A stretch of DNA of 64,000 nucleotides from Clostridiales bacterium (GCA_018364155.1 JAGZMM010000005.1:62001-126000), one strand, 5' to 3'; positions 8,598 through 16,870 are shown, counted from the stretch's first letter. The notes: generated from the letters alone by a model not told the origin. Program-made: numbers and translations.

Positions 8598-8644
8598 AAA
8601 AAGGGCAATTGCCGGAATAGCAATATTCTATCAGCAATTGCCCT
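8598..8644 (-). terminator. terminator of the amidohydrolase gene
   Basis: AGGGCAATTGC (8602-8612) pairs perfectly with GCAATTGCCCT (8634-8644). Read on the minus strand, the stem is followed by a T-run. Confidence 0.8.
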
Positions 8645-8692
8645 AGCATGTGTAAACATTTCATTACGAAAGAATGACCGCCAGGAAATCCC

Positions 8693-9484
8693 TTACCGGC
8701 CAATCAGCCGTTTGGCATTTTGCGAGAAAATCAGGTCGCGCTCTTCCTGGGTCAAATCCATTTCTTCCAGATAGGCAAGCTCGTCCTTGGCATCCCACAT
8801 GGGAAAGTCGGTGCCGAACAGCACATGGTCTGCCCCGTAGTGGCAGATCAGCTCCTGAGCTCGTTTGACCCCGATGAACGCGATGGAACTGCATGTGTCG
8901 ACATACACCTGGCCTTTGGGCAAAACCGCCTGCGCCTCGTCCCACCGGCGGTATCCGCCGAAATGGGCCGCTACCGCCGTCAGCGTCGGGAAATCAGACA
9001 GCACCCTTGCAAGCCTCGTGGGGCTTGAAAAATCATACCGGTCGTCCCCGGTGTGAAACAGGACCGGCAGCTTGCCGGCGATCATCTCGTAAAAGGGGTA
9101 CATCTTCCGGTCGTCGATGTTAAACTTCTGAAAGTCCGGGTGCAGCTTGACACCTTTAAGCCCCAGCTCCTTAATCTGGTCGAGGGCCTGCTGGGCCTGA
9201 GCCGGCGTTAAGTCCGGATGGAAGGCACCGAACCCGGTCAGCTCTCCATGCGCAAGGCACTGGGAGGCAATGAAGGAGTTGATGGAGGGCACCTGCTCGG
9301 GGGTGGTGGCAACCGAGTGAACCACATAGTTGGTTATCCCGGCCCGGCGGCCGACCGCCAGCAGAGTATTTACGTTTCCCACGTTGTCCATGGGAATGCC
9401 GTAGAAGTGGCCGACGTTTTCAGTCGCCTTCAGGGCAATTTTATCCGGGTAAATGTGCGCATGAAAATCAATGATTTCTTGCAT
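8693..9484 (-). CDS. amidohydrolase family protein (metal-dependent TIM-barrel hydrolase)
   Basis: A 263-residue protein of the amidohydrolase-2 type. Metal ligands are visible in order: HAHIYPD at the N-terminus (HxH), the histidine in GVKLHPDFQ, FHTGDD, VAAHFGG, and the catalytic aspartate in LFGTDFPMWD. Family members hydrolyse or decarboxylate small organic acids and amides; the substrate here cannot be named. The gene is monocistronic with its own promoter (9560-9588) embedded in the preceding terminator, and a terminator after it. Length and motif spacing are normal. Confidence 0.88.
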   Translation of the reverse strand: MQEIIDFHAHIYPDKIALKATENVGHFYGIPMDNVGNVNTLLAVGRRAGITNYVVHSVATTPEQVPSINSFIASQCLAHGELTGFGAFHPDLTPAQAQQALDQIKELGLKGVKLHPDFQKFNIDDRKMYPFYEMIAGKLPVLFHTGDDRYDFSSPTRLARVLSDFPTLTAVAAHFGGYRRWDEAQAVLPKGQVYVDTCSSIAFIGVKRAQELICHYGADHVLFGTDFPMWDAKDELAYLEEMDLTQEERDLIFSQNAKRLIGR

Positions 9485-9559
9485 ACCGAATCATCTCCGC
9501 AAAAGAATGGGCGAGAATCACTAAAAATGACCTTCCAAATGGAAGGCGGTTTATACTAT

Positions 9560-9588
9560 ATTATAACGCCCCAAAGCCGCCTTGTCAA
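9560..9588 (-). promoter_or_regulatory. amidohydrolase promoter nested in a terminator hairpin
   Basis: On the minus strand, TTGACA (9588-9583), exactly 17 bases, then TATAAT (9565-9560). The -35 box lies in the loop of the upstream terminator hairpin, the spacer is its second arm, and the -10 box follows directly. Confidence 0.8.
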
Positions 9589-9614
9589 AGAAAACTGCGG
9601 CTTTGGGGCGCTTT
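9567..9614 (-). terminator. terminator of the PH-domain gene pair
   Basis: A 14-bp perfect stem (CGCCCCAAAGCCGC at 9567-9580 with its complement at 9597-9610) and a 16-base loop. The expected T-run on the minus strand is weak because it is replaced by the TTATAAT of the next promoter, while A/T-rich flanks make it partly bidirectional. Confidence 0.65.
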
Positions 9615-9631
9615 TGCGGGAAATTTCGGCT

Positions 9632-11074
9632 CTATTTTGGTTCTTCCCCGTAGAACCGGCCAACGGCCGCGCGAACCTCCTTTGCCGGCAGGTGCCGGAT
9701 GACGTAAGAAGTGCCCCGTTCTCCCACCACCGTCACACGCAGGTGGCAAAGCCCCGCCTGCTTTTGAAAGGGAGTCTGGGTGAGGGCCAGCCGCTGGACT
9801 TTTTGGGCCGGCACCGTTACCTCGTGCAGCGAGAAGCGCTTGCGGCAGGTAAACCGGCACACCGGCTTTTCCAGAGAGACGCCCGCTTTATAGTAAGAAA
9901 GCAGCGAAAGCACCATCATCCACAGGCATAGAAGTGCCAGCACGGCGGCGAGAAAAGGAACCAGAGCGCTGAACGGGGAAAGAAGAATTTGGACTAGATA
10001 AGCCCCCGGCGGAATGAGAAGCAGTCCCACACAGGGATAGAGAACGTACCGGCGCAGCGTGCCCTTTTGAGGGCGCAGAGAAAGCTTTTTAGGCCCTGCG
10101 AACTCGGGGAGGATTTCCTCGCAGGCTTCCCGGGCCATCCGCTTTCGCACACAGGGAAGAAGCACGGCTTTCTGCCCCTCCTGTTTGCCGTATCCCACGC
10201 AGATTACGTTGACGCTGGCGAGCCCCATCAGATGAAGAAGGAGGCCCTGGCGGATGTCCAAAGCACAGATGTGCCGGGTCCCCAGTACCGACCGGTACCG
10301 GCCCACAGCGCCTGAGGACACCGTCAGCTGTCCCTGGGCACGGCGCAGGGAAAAGCGCACGTACCGCAGAAATACCCGGACAAACGCAATGAGCCAGCCT
10401 ACTGCCAGAATGGTGGCCAAAAGCGCGGTGGCGGGCGGAAGGATCGCTACCAGGAAGGTTGCCAAGGTGCCGATGGTGCCGAGAATTTGGGCCTCGATTT
10501 CCTGTCCGAGCAGCTGCCCGATTCCCTTGACCACGGGAACGGCGAAGAGAATGCCGCCGGCCGCGTTGGAAGCGGAGGCAGCCATCACCGCCACAAAAAA
10601 CGGATTTGCCCGGTAGCTCGAGGAAATGTCCGTCGCCCGGCCGTGACCCTTGACCCTAGCCGCGATGGAAAGAGCGCGGCGGGTAGGAAGATAAAGCTCC
10701 ACGTCCGCCTTGCGCCGGCTGCCTGCGGCCGTGTCCAGCCGCAGACGGGCGCCGCCTAGGAGGATAAGCCATAAGGGGCGTTCCACGTCGGCCGAGGACA
10801 CGTCCCGAAAACGCAGGGAAATGTGCTTATGAAGAAAAATGCCGCTTTCCACCAGGAGTTCCCCGTCTTTGACGGTGTACCACAGCCTTGCCCAGCGCCA
10901 GACCGCCAACAGCACCACCGCCAAAGCCGCGAACAGCTCCTGCCACAGCAGCAGCGACCAGGCCCAGGGTTCAAAGGGAAGGCTGAGCAGCTGCTGGGCC
11001 ACCGGCAGTAAGAGCAAAAATACATAGCGTTTGAGCTCGGTGGCGATCCGGGCCGGATGGGTATGCCTTCTCAT
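9632..11074 (-). CDS. PH-domain membrane protein, YdbT-like
   Basis: A 480-residue membrane protein with several hydrophobic helices separated by soluble segments that match bacterial PH (bPH2) domains, for example the VKDGELLVESGIFLHKH beta pattern and its repeat VSSGAVGRYRSVL. It resembles Bacillus YdbT, which is encoded next to YdbS as here. In Bacillus the pair has been linked to resistance to antimicrobial compounds, but the mechanism is unknown. I chose ATG at 11074, which overlaps the stop of the upstream gene (ATGA) and has AGGAGG at the right distance. An in-frame ATG 24 bases further upstream lacks this. Confidence 0.8.
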   Translation of the reverse strand: MRRHTHPARIATELKRYVFLLLLPVAQQLLSLPFEPWAWSLLLWQELFAALAVVLLAVWRWARLWYTVKDGELLVESGIFLHKHISLRFRDVSSADVERPLWLILLGGARLRLDTAAGSRRKADVELYLPTRRALSIAARVKGHGRATDISSSYRANPFFVAVMAASASNAAGGILFAVPVVKGIGQLLGQEIEAQILGTIGTLATFLVAILPPATALLATILAVGWLIAFVRVFLRYVRFSLRRAQGQLTVSSGAVGRYRSVLGTRHICALDIRQGLLLHLMGLASVNVICVGYGKQEGQKAVLLPCVRKRMAREACEEILPEFAGPKKLSLRPQKGTLRRYVLYPCVGLLLIPPGAYLVQILLSPFSALVPFLAAVLALLCLWMMVLSLLSYYKAGVSLEKPVCRFTCRKRFSLHEVTVPAQKVQRLALTQTPFQKQAGLCHLRVTVVGERGTSYVIRHLPAKEVRAAVGRFYGEEPK

Positions 11075-11508
11075 GGCCGCCTCCTGTGCTTTTTCCACAG
11101 GCGCGACAGCTCCTGCGCGTCATTCAAGGAAAGGTCGGGCAGGTGCAGCCGGGAGCCGGGCAGGCACAGTGTCACCGACGCAATCCCCATCAATCGCTGC
11201 AACGGGGTCTGGCGCAGCTGTAAAAGGAGGACGGCGGACAGAGAAGCACTGTGCTCTAAGTGCAGCAATACTCCTCGGCGAAGAGAAAGGCGGCCTGCTT
11301 CCAGCTGAATCTGAAAGGAGGAATAGTATCCGGGAATCCAGAAAAAGAAAAGCCACAAAGCGATGGCGCCCAGGAAAATCCCTGCCGCTACCGCGCCGTT
11401 TCCAAGAAAGGGAAACAGCGCGTAAAATAGAATGCCAGCCGCCGCACAGAGCAGCATTAGCCAAACCCGCCACAAAAGCAGCGCCTTTTTCGCCAGGGAA
11501 AGCTTCAT
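11071..11508 (-). CDS. PH-domain membrane protein, YdbS-like
   Basis: A 145-residue protein with two adjacent membrane helices near the N-terminus (about residues 12-60), followed by one soluble bPH2-type domain (IQLEAGRLSLRRGVLLH and QLRQTPLQRLMGIAS). The order helices-then-PH domain and the coupled larger multi-PH protein downstream match the YdbS-YdbT pair. The 4-base overlap with the next gene indicates coupled translation and probably a complex. Start ATG at 11508. Confidence 0.8.
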   Translation of the reverse strand: MKLSLAKKALLLWRVWLMLLCAAAGILFYALFPFLGNGAVAAGIFLGAIALWLFFFWIPGYYSSFQIQLEAGRLSLRRGVLLHLEHSASLSAVLLLQLRQTPLQRLMGIASVTLCLPGSRLHLPDLSLNDAQELSRLWKKHRRRP

Positions 11509-11588
11509 ACCTTAGCCGCCTCCTTTCTCCGGTTACCCATATGCGTGCGGTTCCCATAACATGTATATCCATAGGGTTACCGAAAACG

Positions 11589-11632
11589 AAAAAAATACCA
11601 CACCGCCATTGTACTTCACAGCGGTGTGGCAT
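11589..11632 (-). terminator. terminator of the 249-residue membrane protein gene
   Basis: CCACACCGC (11598-11606) pairs with GCGGTGTGG (11621-11629). On the minus strand the stem is followed by a run of T residues (A-run at 11588-11595 on plus). Confidence 0.85.
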
Positions 11633-11652
11633 TGCAACCATCGTACAGCGTT

Positions 11653-12402
11653 TTATTCGATCCAGTTGTCGTTTCCTTCGTCCACGTCCACGACAATGGC
11701 GTTGCGCTTTTCCTTGGCGGCCCGCTTGCGGCGGCCCACAATGTTGATCTTGGTAAACAAAAGCAGCGCGCCGGAGCTGACGATGCCGCACAAAATGACG
11801 GCCAGCACCGTGTAAAGCACGAAGCTGTTGTACCCTTCGGCAGAGGGGAAGAAGCTGCTCACCATGAGCGCGAGCACCACAGTGACCACGGCGGTAAAGA
11901 GGCCCGCGATCATACTTACCGTGTTGAGATCCTTGCGCTTGATTTCCGACAGGCGCTTCTTATGCTCGATGTCGTTTACCTTCGCGTCAATTTCCGCAGC
12001 GGTCTTTTTGTCCGTCTGACGGTTTAAGTCCTCAATAAAGGTGCGCAGGTCGTTGGAGTAACGTTTCTTTTCCTCCCAGGAGAAGTAGACGTTGGAGGTA
12101 ATGTCCTTAATCAGCTCCTCGTAGAAGATCTGTACCGTATACATGTCGCTGGCCTTGAGCAGGTATTTTCTCGCGGTGGACGCGATCATCGCTTCGATGA
12201 TTTCCTGGTCGGGCAGGCCCTTATCCGCAATGTACGGCTTCAAGGAGAGGAACACCTCGTCGTTGGCCTGATAGATTTTCTTAATGTACTCATTGTTCCC
12301 CTTGCTGGAGATGGCACACCGGGTCAGCAGCCAGACGATGATGCCGCAGACGATGCCGCCCACAATGCCGATGACCCAAGGGTTTTGGATAAATTCCAAC
12401 AT
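11653..12402 (-). CDS. membrane protein of unknown function
   Basis: A 249-residue protein I do not recognise. It has one hydrophobic helix at the N-terminus (about residues 8-28), a central charged and helical region rich in Lys and Glu (about 40-160) with likely coiled-coil character, two more helices (about 165-185 and 195-218), and a charged tail with KRRAAKEKR and an acidic end. The layout suggests a cytoplasmic helical domain held at the membrane. It is monocistronic, reads divergently from pstS, and has a clean terminator. Start ATG at 12402; the ribosome binding site is not strong. Confidence 0.8.
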   Translation of the reverse strand: MLEFIQNPWVIGIVGGIVCGIIVWLLTRCAISSKGNNEYIKKIYQANDEVFLSLKPYIADKGLPDQEIIEAMIASTARKYLLKASDMYTVQIFYEELIKDITSNVYFSWEEKKRYSNDLRTFIEDLNRQTDKKTAAEIDAKVNDIEHKKRLSEIKRKDLNTVSMIAGLFTAVVTVVLALMVSSFFPSAEGYNSFVLYTVLAVILCGIVSSGALLLFTKINIVGRRKRAAKEKRNAIVVDVDEGNDNWIE

Positions 12403-12533
12403 GCTTTCACATCCTCACTTTTCACTCGATTTCTACTTGTGCTGCAAAGATTTATATGGATCTCATTATACCGGCTCCCCATAACTTTGTCAAATTCTGT
12501 CGTGTATTTTTCCATTTCTATCTGTGAACACTA

Positions 12534-12594
12534 CTTACAATTGGGAAAATGCGGTTTTACACGATCTTTACACACGGTATATTCCCGCTATACA
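12534..12594 (+). promoter_or_regulatory. Pho-box-like repeats and promoter of the pst operon
   Basis: The hexamers CTTACA (12534), TTTACA (12556) and TTTACA (12567) are in phase at 22 and 11 bases, the spacing of PhoP/PhoB binding repeats in Firmicutes. TTTACA at 12567 followed 16 bases later by TATACA (12589-12594), or TTTACA at 12556 with TATATT (12578-12583), can serve as -35/-10. The site precedes pstS and a phoB-phoR pair in the same cluster, so autoregulation under phosphate starvation is a reasonable inference. Confidence 0.65.
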
Positions 12595-12642
12595 CGCCCT
12601 TTTTATGATAGGTCCTGTAAGAAAAACAGTGAGGTGTAACAA

Positions 12643-13548
12643 ATGAAAAAATTGCTTTCTCTTGCGACCATGGTAATTCTGGCCGTATCCGTTCTGGCCG
12701 GCTGCGGCGGCAGCGGCGACTCGAGCACTGGTTCGGCCGGCGCCGGCACGGCTGGCGGCAACTTCGACTCCACCAAGGAAATCACCGTCATCTCCCGGGA
12801 AGCGTCCTCCGGCACCCGCGGCGCGTTCGACGAGATTATGGGCCTGATTGAAAAGTCTGGTGACAGCGAGGTCAACAAGCTCTTCTCCGAAGCGGTCATC
12901 GCCAGCTCTACCGACGAAGTTCCCGCCAAGGTAGAGGTGGACAAGTACGCCATCGGCTATACCTCCATCGGCGCGGTCAACGACAGCATCAAGGCTGTGA
13001 AGGTAGACGGTGTGGAAGCCACCGAGGAAAATGTGAAAAACGGCACCTATAAGGTATCCCGTCCCTTCATCATCGCCTCCAAAGGAGAAGCAAGCGGCAT
13101 TGCGGCGGACTTCATCCAGTATGCCATTTCCACCCAGGGCCAGGAAATCGTCAAGTCTCTGGGCTTTGTGACCATCGACGGCGCGAAGGAATACACCGCT
13201 CCCTCCACCGCTCTGTCCGGCAAGCTTACTCTTAGCGGCTCTACCTCCACCGAGAAGGTCATTGAGAAGCTCAGAGAAGAATACGTCAAGCTCAACCCCG
13301 GCGTGAGCATTGAGGTCACTTATAACGGATCCGGCGCCGGCATCAAGGATGCCCAGGAAGGAAAATCTCAGCTGGCCCTCTCCTCCCGTGAGCTTAAGGA
13401 CGAGGAAAAAGCTGCCCTGACTCCCACCGTCTTCGCCAACGACGGCATCGCGGTCATCGTCAACAAGGACAACACCACCACCGAGATGACCACCGATCAG
13501 ATTAAGAAGATTTTCACCGGCGAAACCCGCACCTGGGATAAGGTGTAA
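12643..13548 (+). CDS. pstS: phosphate ABC transporter substrate-binding lipoprotein PstS, circularly permuted
   Basis: A lipoprotein with a signal peptide ending in the lipobox VLAGC (Cys21), a Gly/Ser linker to about residue 43, then the binding protein. Unlike standard PstS, the order is swapped. Residues about 46-190 carry the normally C-terminal part (ITVISREASSGTRGAFDE with the phosphate-binding SGTR, then YAIGYTSIGAVND and SRPFIIASKGE). Residues about 192-301 carry the normally N-terminal part (SGKLTLSGSTSTEK, SSRELKDEEK, DGIAVIVN), ending exactly at IFTGETRTWDKV, the point where standard PstS continues into the REASSGTR segment. The frame is unbroken, so this is a clean circular permutation. 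pstCAB-phoU follow. A hairpin at 13589-13621 separates it from pstC and may allow higher pstS expression. Confidence 0.92.
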   Translation: MKKLLSLATMVILAVSVLAGCGGSGDSSTGSAGAGTAGGNFDSTKEITVISREASSGTRGAFDEIMGLIEKSGDSEVNKLFSEAVIASSTDEVPAKVEVDKYAIGYTSIGAVNDSIKAVKVDGVEATEENVKNGTYKVSRPFIIASKGEASGIAADFIQYAISTQGQEIVKSLGFVTIDGAKEYTAPSTALSGKLTLSGSTSTEKVIEKLREEYVKLNPGVSIEVTYNGSGAGIKDAQEGKSQLALSSRELKDEEKAALTPTVFANDGIAVIVNKDNTTTEMTTDQIKKIFTGETRTWDKV

Positions 13549-13588
13549 AAAGCAAAACGGTCAACAAACCTTCTGCAAAAATACTCCC

Positions 13589-13621
13589 AAAGGGACGGAC
13601 ACGCAAAGTGTCCGCCCCTTT
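13589..13621 (+). promoter_or_regulatory. intercistronic hairpin between pstS and pstC
   Basis: AAAGGG-A-CGGACAC and GTGTCCG-C-CCCTTT form a 13-bp stem with one mismatch and a GCAAA loop. No T-run follows, so it is more likely an mRNA-stabilising or partial-termination element that sets pstS above pstCAB. Confidence 0.6.
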
Positions 13622-13650
13622 GCGGCGGATAGAGACAGGGGATACCAAAT

Positions 13651-14514
13651 ATGAGAAAAAAGGCAATCCTGGAGAAAGGGTCGAAGCTCTTTTTCTTTTT
13701 GTGCGCGCTCTTTTCCATCGGCGCGGTACTGTTTATCTGTTACTTTATCTTTGCAAACGCCATTCCCGCCATTCAGCAGGTGGGACTGTGGGAATTTCTG
13801 TCCGGAAACTCCTGGCAGCCCAACAACGTCCCTCAGGAATTCGGTATTTTCAATATGATCGTAGGCAGTATCTATGTGACGGCCGGTGCGATCGTCATCG
13901 GTGTGCCCATTGGGCTTTTGGGCGCCATTTACCTAGCGAAGTTCTGTCCGAAACGGATCTATCCGGCACTCAAGCAGGCAGTGTCCCTCTTGGCGGGCAT
14001 TCCTTCCATCATTTACGGCTTTTTCGGAATGATGGTGATCGTCCCCTTTATTCTGGAGAATTTTGAGGGGAACGGCAACAGTGTGCTGGCGGCCTCCATC
14101 GTGCTGGGCATTATGATTTTGCCCACCATCATCTCCATCAGCGAAACCTCTCTTCGTGCGGTTCCCAAAAGCTACGAGGAGGGGGCCTTGGCGCTTGGGG
14201 CCACCCGAGAGGAATCCGCCTTCAAGGTCATCCTGCCCGCGGCCAAATCCGGTGTGGTGACCTCTATCGTTCTTGGCATCGGCCGGGCCATCGGCGAAAC
14301 CATGGCGGTGGTTATGGTGGCCGGGAATTCGAACATACTCCCTTCCTCCATTTTCAAATCGGTGCGCACGCTCACGGCCAACATCGTGCTGGAGATGAGC
14401 TATGCGTCGGGCCTGCATTACGACGCTCTCATCGCCACCGGCGCAGTGCTCTTTGTGTTTATCCTGCTTTTGAACATGGCGCTGGGGCTTTTGACCAGCA
14501 AAAAACGGACGTAA
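13651..14514 (+). CDS. pstC: phosphate ABC transporter permease PstC
   Basis: A 287-residue inner-membrane subunit of the high-affinity phosphate importer, with six hydrophobic segments and the ABC-permease coupling loop (EEGALALGATREESAFKVILPAAKSG) that contacts PstB. The segment GIPSIIYGFFGMM is typical of PstC/PstA. It comes between pstS and pstA, as in most pst operons, and ends 13 bases before pstA. Start ATG at 13651; the preceding bases include only a weak purine stretch (GGGGAT). Confidence 0.95.
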   Translation: MRKKAILEKGSKLFFFLCALFSIGAVLFICYFIFANAIPAIQQVGLWEFLSGNSWQPNNVPQEFGIFNMIVGSIYVTAGAIVIGVPIGLLGAIYLAKFCPKRIYPALKQAVSLLAGIPSIIYGFFGMMVIVPFILENFEGNGNSVLAASIVLGIMILPTIISISETSLRAVPKSYEEGALALGATREESAFKVILPAAKSGVVTSIVLGIGRAIGETMAVVMVAGNSNILPSSIFKSVRTLTANIVLEMSYASGLHYDALIATGAVLFVFILLLNMALGLLTSKKRT

Positions 14515-14527
14515 GGGGGACGCGTGT

Positions 14528-15412
14528 ATGAAACGGACGATCAAGCACTTTAAAGACCAGCTGCGCATCTACCGCAGAAGGCCTCTTTCGCTGGTGCTCT
14601 TTTTGCTGGTGAATCTGGCCATGTTGCTGACCATCGCGTCGCTGATTTTCGTCATCGGCTATATCTTTGTAAACGGCGTTTCCCATCTTACTCCGGAATT
14701 GGTATTCGGCGCGTACTCGTCGGACAATCCGTCCATGTCCTTCGCCATCGTCACCACCATCATCCTGGTGATCGTAGCACTGCTGCTGGCGGCGCCCTTG
14801 AGCATTTTCTGCGCCATTTACCTGACTGAATACGCAAAACGGGGCAATAAGATCGTTAAGCTCATCCGCCTGGCTACCGAGACGTTGGCAGGCATCCCCT
14901 CCATTGTTTACGGCCTGTTTGGATCCATCTTTTTTGGGACGGTGCTGGGATGGGGCTATTCCATTCTTACGGGCGCTTGTACCGTGGCCATCATGGTGCT
15001 GCCGGTCATCATCCGTTCCACCGAGGAATCCATCCTCTCGGTGCCGGACAGTTACCGGGAAGGCAGCTATGGCCTGGGCGCCTCCAAGCTGCGCACCGTT
15101 TTTAAAATCGTGCTGCCCAGCGCCATGCCGGGCATTCTTTCCGCCGTCATTTTGAGCGTGGGACGCATTGTGGGCGAGACGGCGGCCCTTATCTTCACCT
15201 TAGGGTCGGTGGCCAAAATGCCGGGAAGCCTTTTAGACTCCAGCCGTACCCTGGCGGTACACATGTATATTTCCACCCGGGACGGCGGCATGGCCGGGCG
15301 CAACACTGCCTTCGCCACCGGTGTGATCCTAGTGAGCATCGTGCTGGTCATCAACCTGCTCGCATCCTATCTTGCCAAGAAAGTAAGCGGAGGAAACACA
15401 GATGGAGAGTAA
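14528..15412 (+). CDS. pstA: phosphate ABC transporter permease PstA
   Basis: A 294-residue second permease of the phosphate importer, pairing with PstC. It has a first membrane helix after a basic N-terminus (MKRTIKHFKDQLRIYRRRP), the family segment LAGIPSIVYGLFGSIFFG, and the coupling loop REGSYGLGASKLRTVFKIVLP. Its end overlaps the start of pstB by 11 bases, so translation is coupled. Start ATG at 14528 behind AAGGGGG. Confidence 0.95.
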   Translation: MKRTIKHFKDQLRIYRRRPLSLVLFLLVNLAMLLTIASLIFVIGYIFVNGVSHLTPELVFGAYSSDNPSMSFAIVTTIILVIVALLLAAPLSIFCAIYLTEYAKRGNKIVKLIRLATETLAGIPSIVYGLFGSIFFGTVLGWGYSILTGACTVAIMVLPVIIRSTEESILSVPDSYREGSYGLGASKLRTVFKIVLPSAMPGILSAVILSVGRIVGETAALIFTLGSVAKMPGSLLDSSRTLAVHMYISTRDGGMAGRNTAFATGVILVSIVLVINLLASYLAKKVSGGNTDGE

Positions 15413-16154
15413 AATCAGCATCCGCAATATGGATTTGTATTACGGAGAATTCCAGGCATTAAAAAACGTCAATCTGGAAATTCTGCCCAATGAGATCACC
15501 GCCTTTATCGGCCCGTCCGGCTGCGGCAAATCCACCCTGCTCAAATCCTTAAACCGTATGAACGACCTGGTGGAGGGCTGCAAAATCACTGGGCAGATCA
15601 CGCTGGACGGAGAGGATATTTACGGGAATATGGACGTGTCTCTTTTGCGTAAGCGGGTGGGCATGGTGTTTCAAAAGCCCAACCCCTTTCCCATGAGCAT
15701 CTATGACAACATCGCCTTCGGCCCGCGCACCCACGGCATCAAAAAGCACCACGTGCTCGATGAGATCGTCGAAGAGTCCCTGCGCAATGCCGCCATCTGG
15801 GACGAGGTGAAGGACCGGCTCAAAAAGCCCGCTCTGGCTTTGTCGGGCGGCCAGCAGCAGCGCCTTTGCATCGCCAGAGCCCTGGCCGTGCAGCCGGAGG
15901 TGCTCCTGATGGACGAACCCACCAGTGCGCTCGACCCCATCTCCACCACCAAAATCGAGGATCTGGCGACGGTTCTCAAGGAGAAGTATACCATCGTCAT
16001 TGTGACGCATAATATGCAGCAGGCAACCCGTATTTCCGACAAGACGGCTTTCTTCCTGCACGGGGAAATCGTCGAGTCCGGGGACACCATTTCCCTGTTT
16101 TCCCATCCCAAGGAGAAGAAAACCGAGGATTATATCACCGGCCGGTTCGGTTAA
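15402..16154 (+). CDS. pstB: phosphate ABC transporter ATP-binding protein PstB
   Basis: A 250-residue ATPase that drives phosphate import, with Walker A GPSGCGKST near residue 36, the PstB-specific RMNDLVEGCKITGQI region, the Q-loop at GMVFQKPNPFPMSIYDN, signature LSGGQQQRL, and Walker B VLLMDEPTSALDP. Length and motifs are standard. It overlaps pstA and is followed 23 bases later by phoU. Start ATG at 15402 with GCGGAGG upstream inside pstA. Confidence 0.97.
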   Translation: MESKISIRNMDLYYGEFQALKNVNLEILPNEITAFIGPSGCGKSTLLKSLNRMNDLVEGCKITGQITLDGEDIYGNMDVSLLRKRVGMVFQKPNPFPMSIYDNIAFGPRTHGIKKHHVLDEIVEESLRNAAIWDEVKDRLKKPALALSGGQQQRLCIARALAVQPEVLLMDEPTSALDPISTTKIEDLATVLKEKYTIVIVTHNMQQATRISDKTAFFLHGEIVESGDTISLFSHPKEKKTEDYITGRFG

Positions 16155-16177
16155 AAGAATAAGCAGGAGGAATTGCA

Positions 16178-16834
16178 TTGAGAAATAAATTCGAGCAGGA
16201 ATTGGACGAGTTAAACCGCGATCTGGTTAAAATGGGCGGCCTGATTGAAACGGCCATTTCCAAGGCCATGACGGCGCTCAAGGAAAAAAACATCGCCCTC
16301 GCCAAAGAGGTCATAAGCAGCGACAATGTGGTGGATGAGCTGGAAAGCGCCATCGAGCGAAAGTCGCTGCGCATTCTCTTGTCCGAGCAGCCGGTGGCCA
16401 GAGACTTGCGTTCCATCTCCACGGCCCTCAAAATGATCACCGACATGGAGCGCATCTGCGACCAAGCGGCGGACATTGCCGAGATCATCGTGCAGTTTGA
16501 AAAGCGGGAATATGAGGATATCCCGGCACAAATTTCGCAAATGGCGCAAAAATGTGTTACAATGGTCTCGAAAAGCATCGACGCGTTCATCACCTCCGAC
16601 CTGGACCTGGCAAACGCTGTCATCGCGTCGGACGACGAGGTGGACGCCCTGTTTGACTCCTTTAAGGAGCGGCTCATTTCCCTGATCCAGCAGGACGCCA
16701 GGAAGGGCGAAGAGGCGGTGGATCTTTTAATGATCGCCAAGTATCTCGAGCGCATCGGCGACCATGCCACCAACATCGCCGAGTGGGTGGTTTTTAACAT
16801 TACGGGCAAGCACAAGGGCGCGCGCATCCTATAA
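16178..16834 (+). CDS. phoU: phosphate signalling regulator PhoU
   Basis: A 218-residue all-helical protein made of two PhoU repeats, each with a metal-binding helix pattern (SDNVVDELESAIERK in the first repeat, ASDDEVDALFDSFKERL in the second). PhoU links the transport state of PstSCAB to the PhoR kinase and keeps the Pho regulon off when phosphate is plentiful. It uses a TTG start at 16178 behind CAGGAGG. The stop codon lies within a strong GC-rich hairpin (16817-16842). Confidence 0.95.
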   Translation: MRNKFEQELDELNRDLVKMGGLIETAISKAMTALKEKNIALAKEVISSDNVVDELESAIERKSLRILLSEQPVARDLRSISTALKMITDMERICDQAADIAEIIVQFEKREYEDIPAQISQMAQKCVTMVSKSIDAFITSDLDLANAVIASDDEVDALFDSFKERLISLIQQDARKGEEAVDLLMIAKYLERIGDHATNIAEWVVFNITGKHKGARIL

Positions 16835-16842
16835 CGCGCGCC
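16817..16842 (+). promoter_or_regulatory. hairpin across the phoU stop codon
   Basis: GGCGCGCG (16817-16824) pairs perfectly with CGCGCGCC (16835-16842) across a 10-base loop that includes the phoU stop codon. No T-run follows. It may modulate expression between the transport genes and phoB-phoR. Confidence 0.5.
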
Positions 16843-16870
16843 TGCAACGAAGAAATGCAGGTGAAACGAT

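Noticed and set aside
12643..13548. PstS as a misassembled or broken gene
   Set aside because: Both halves are in one uninterrupted frame with a proper signal peptide and a stop exactly at the family junction, so a permutation is more likely than an error.
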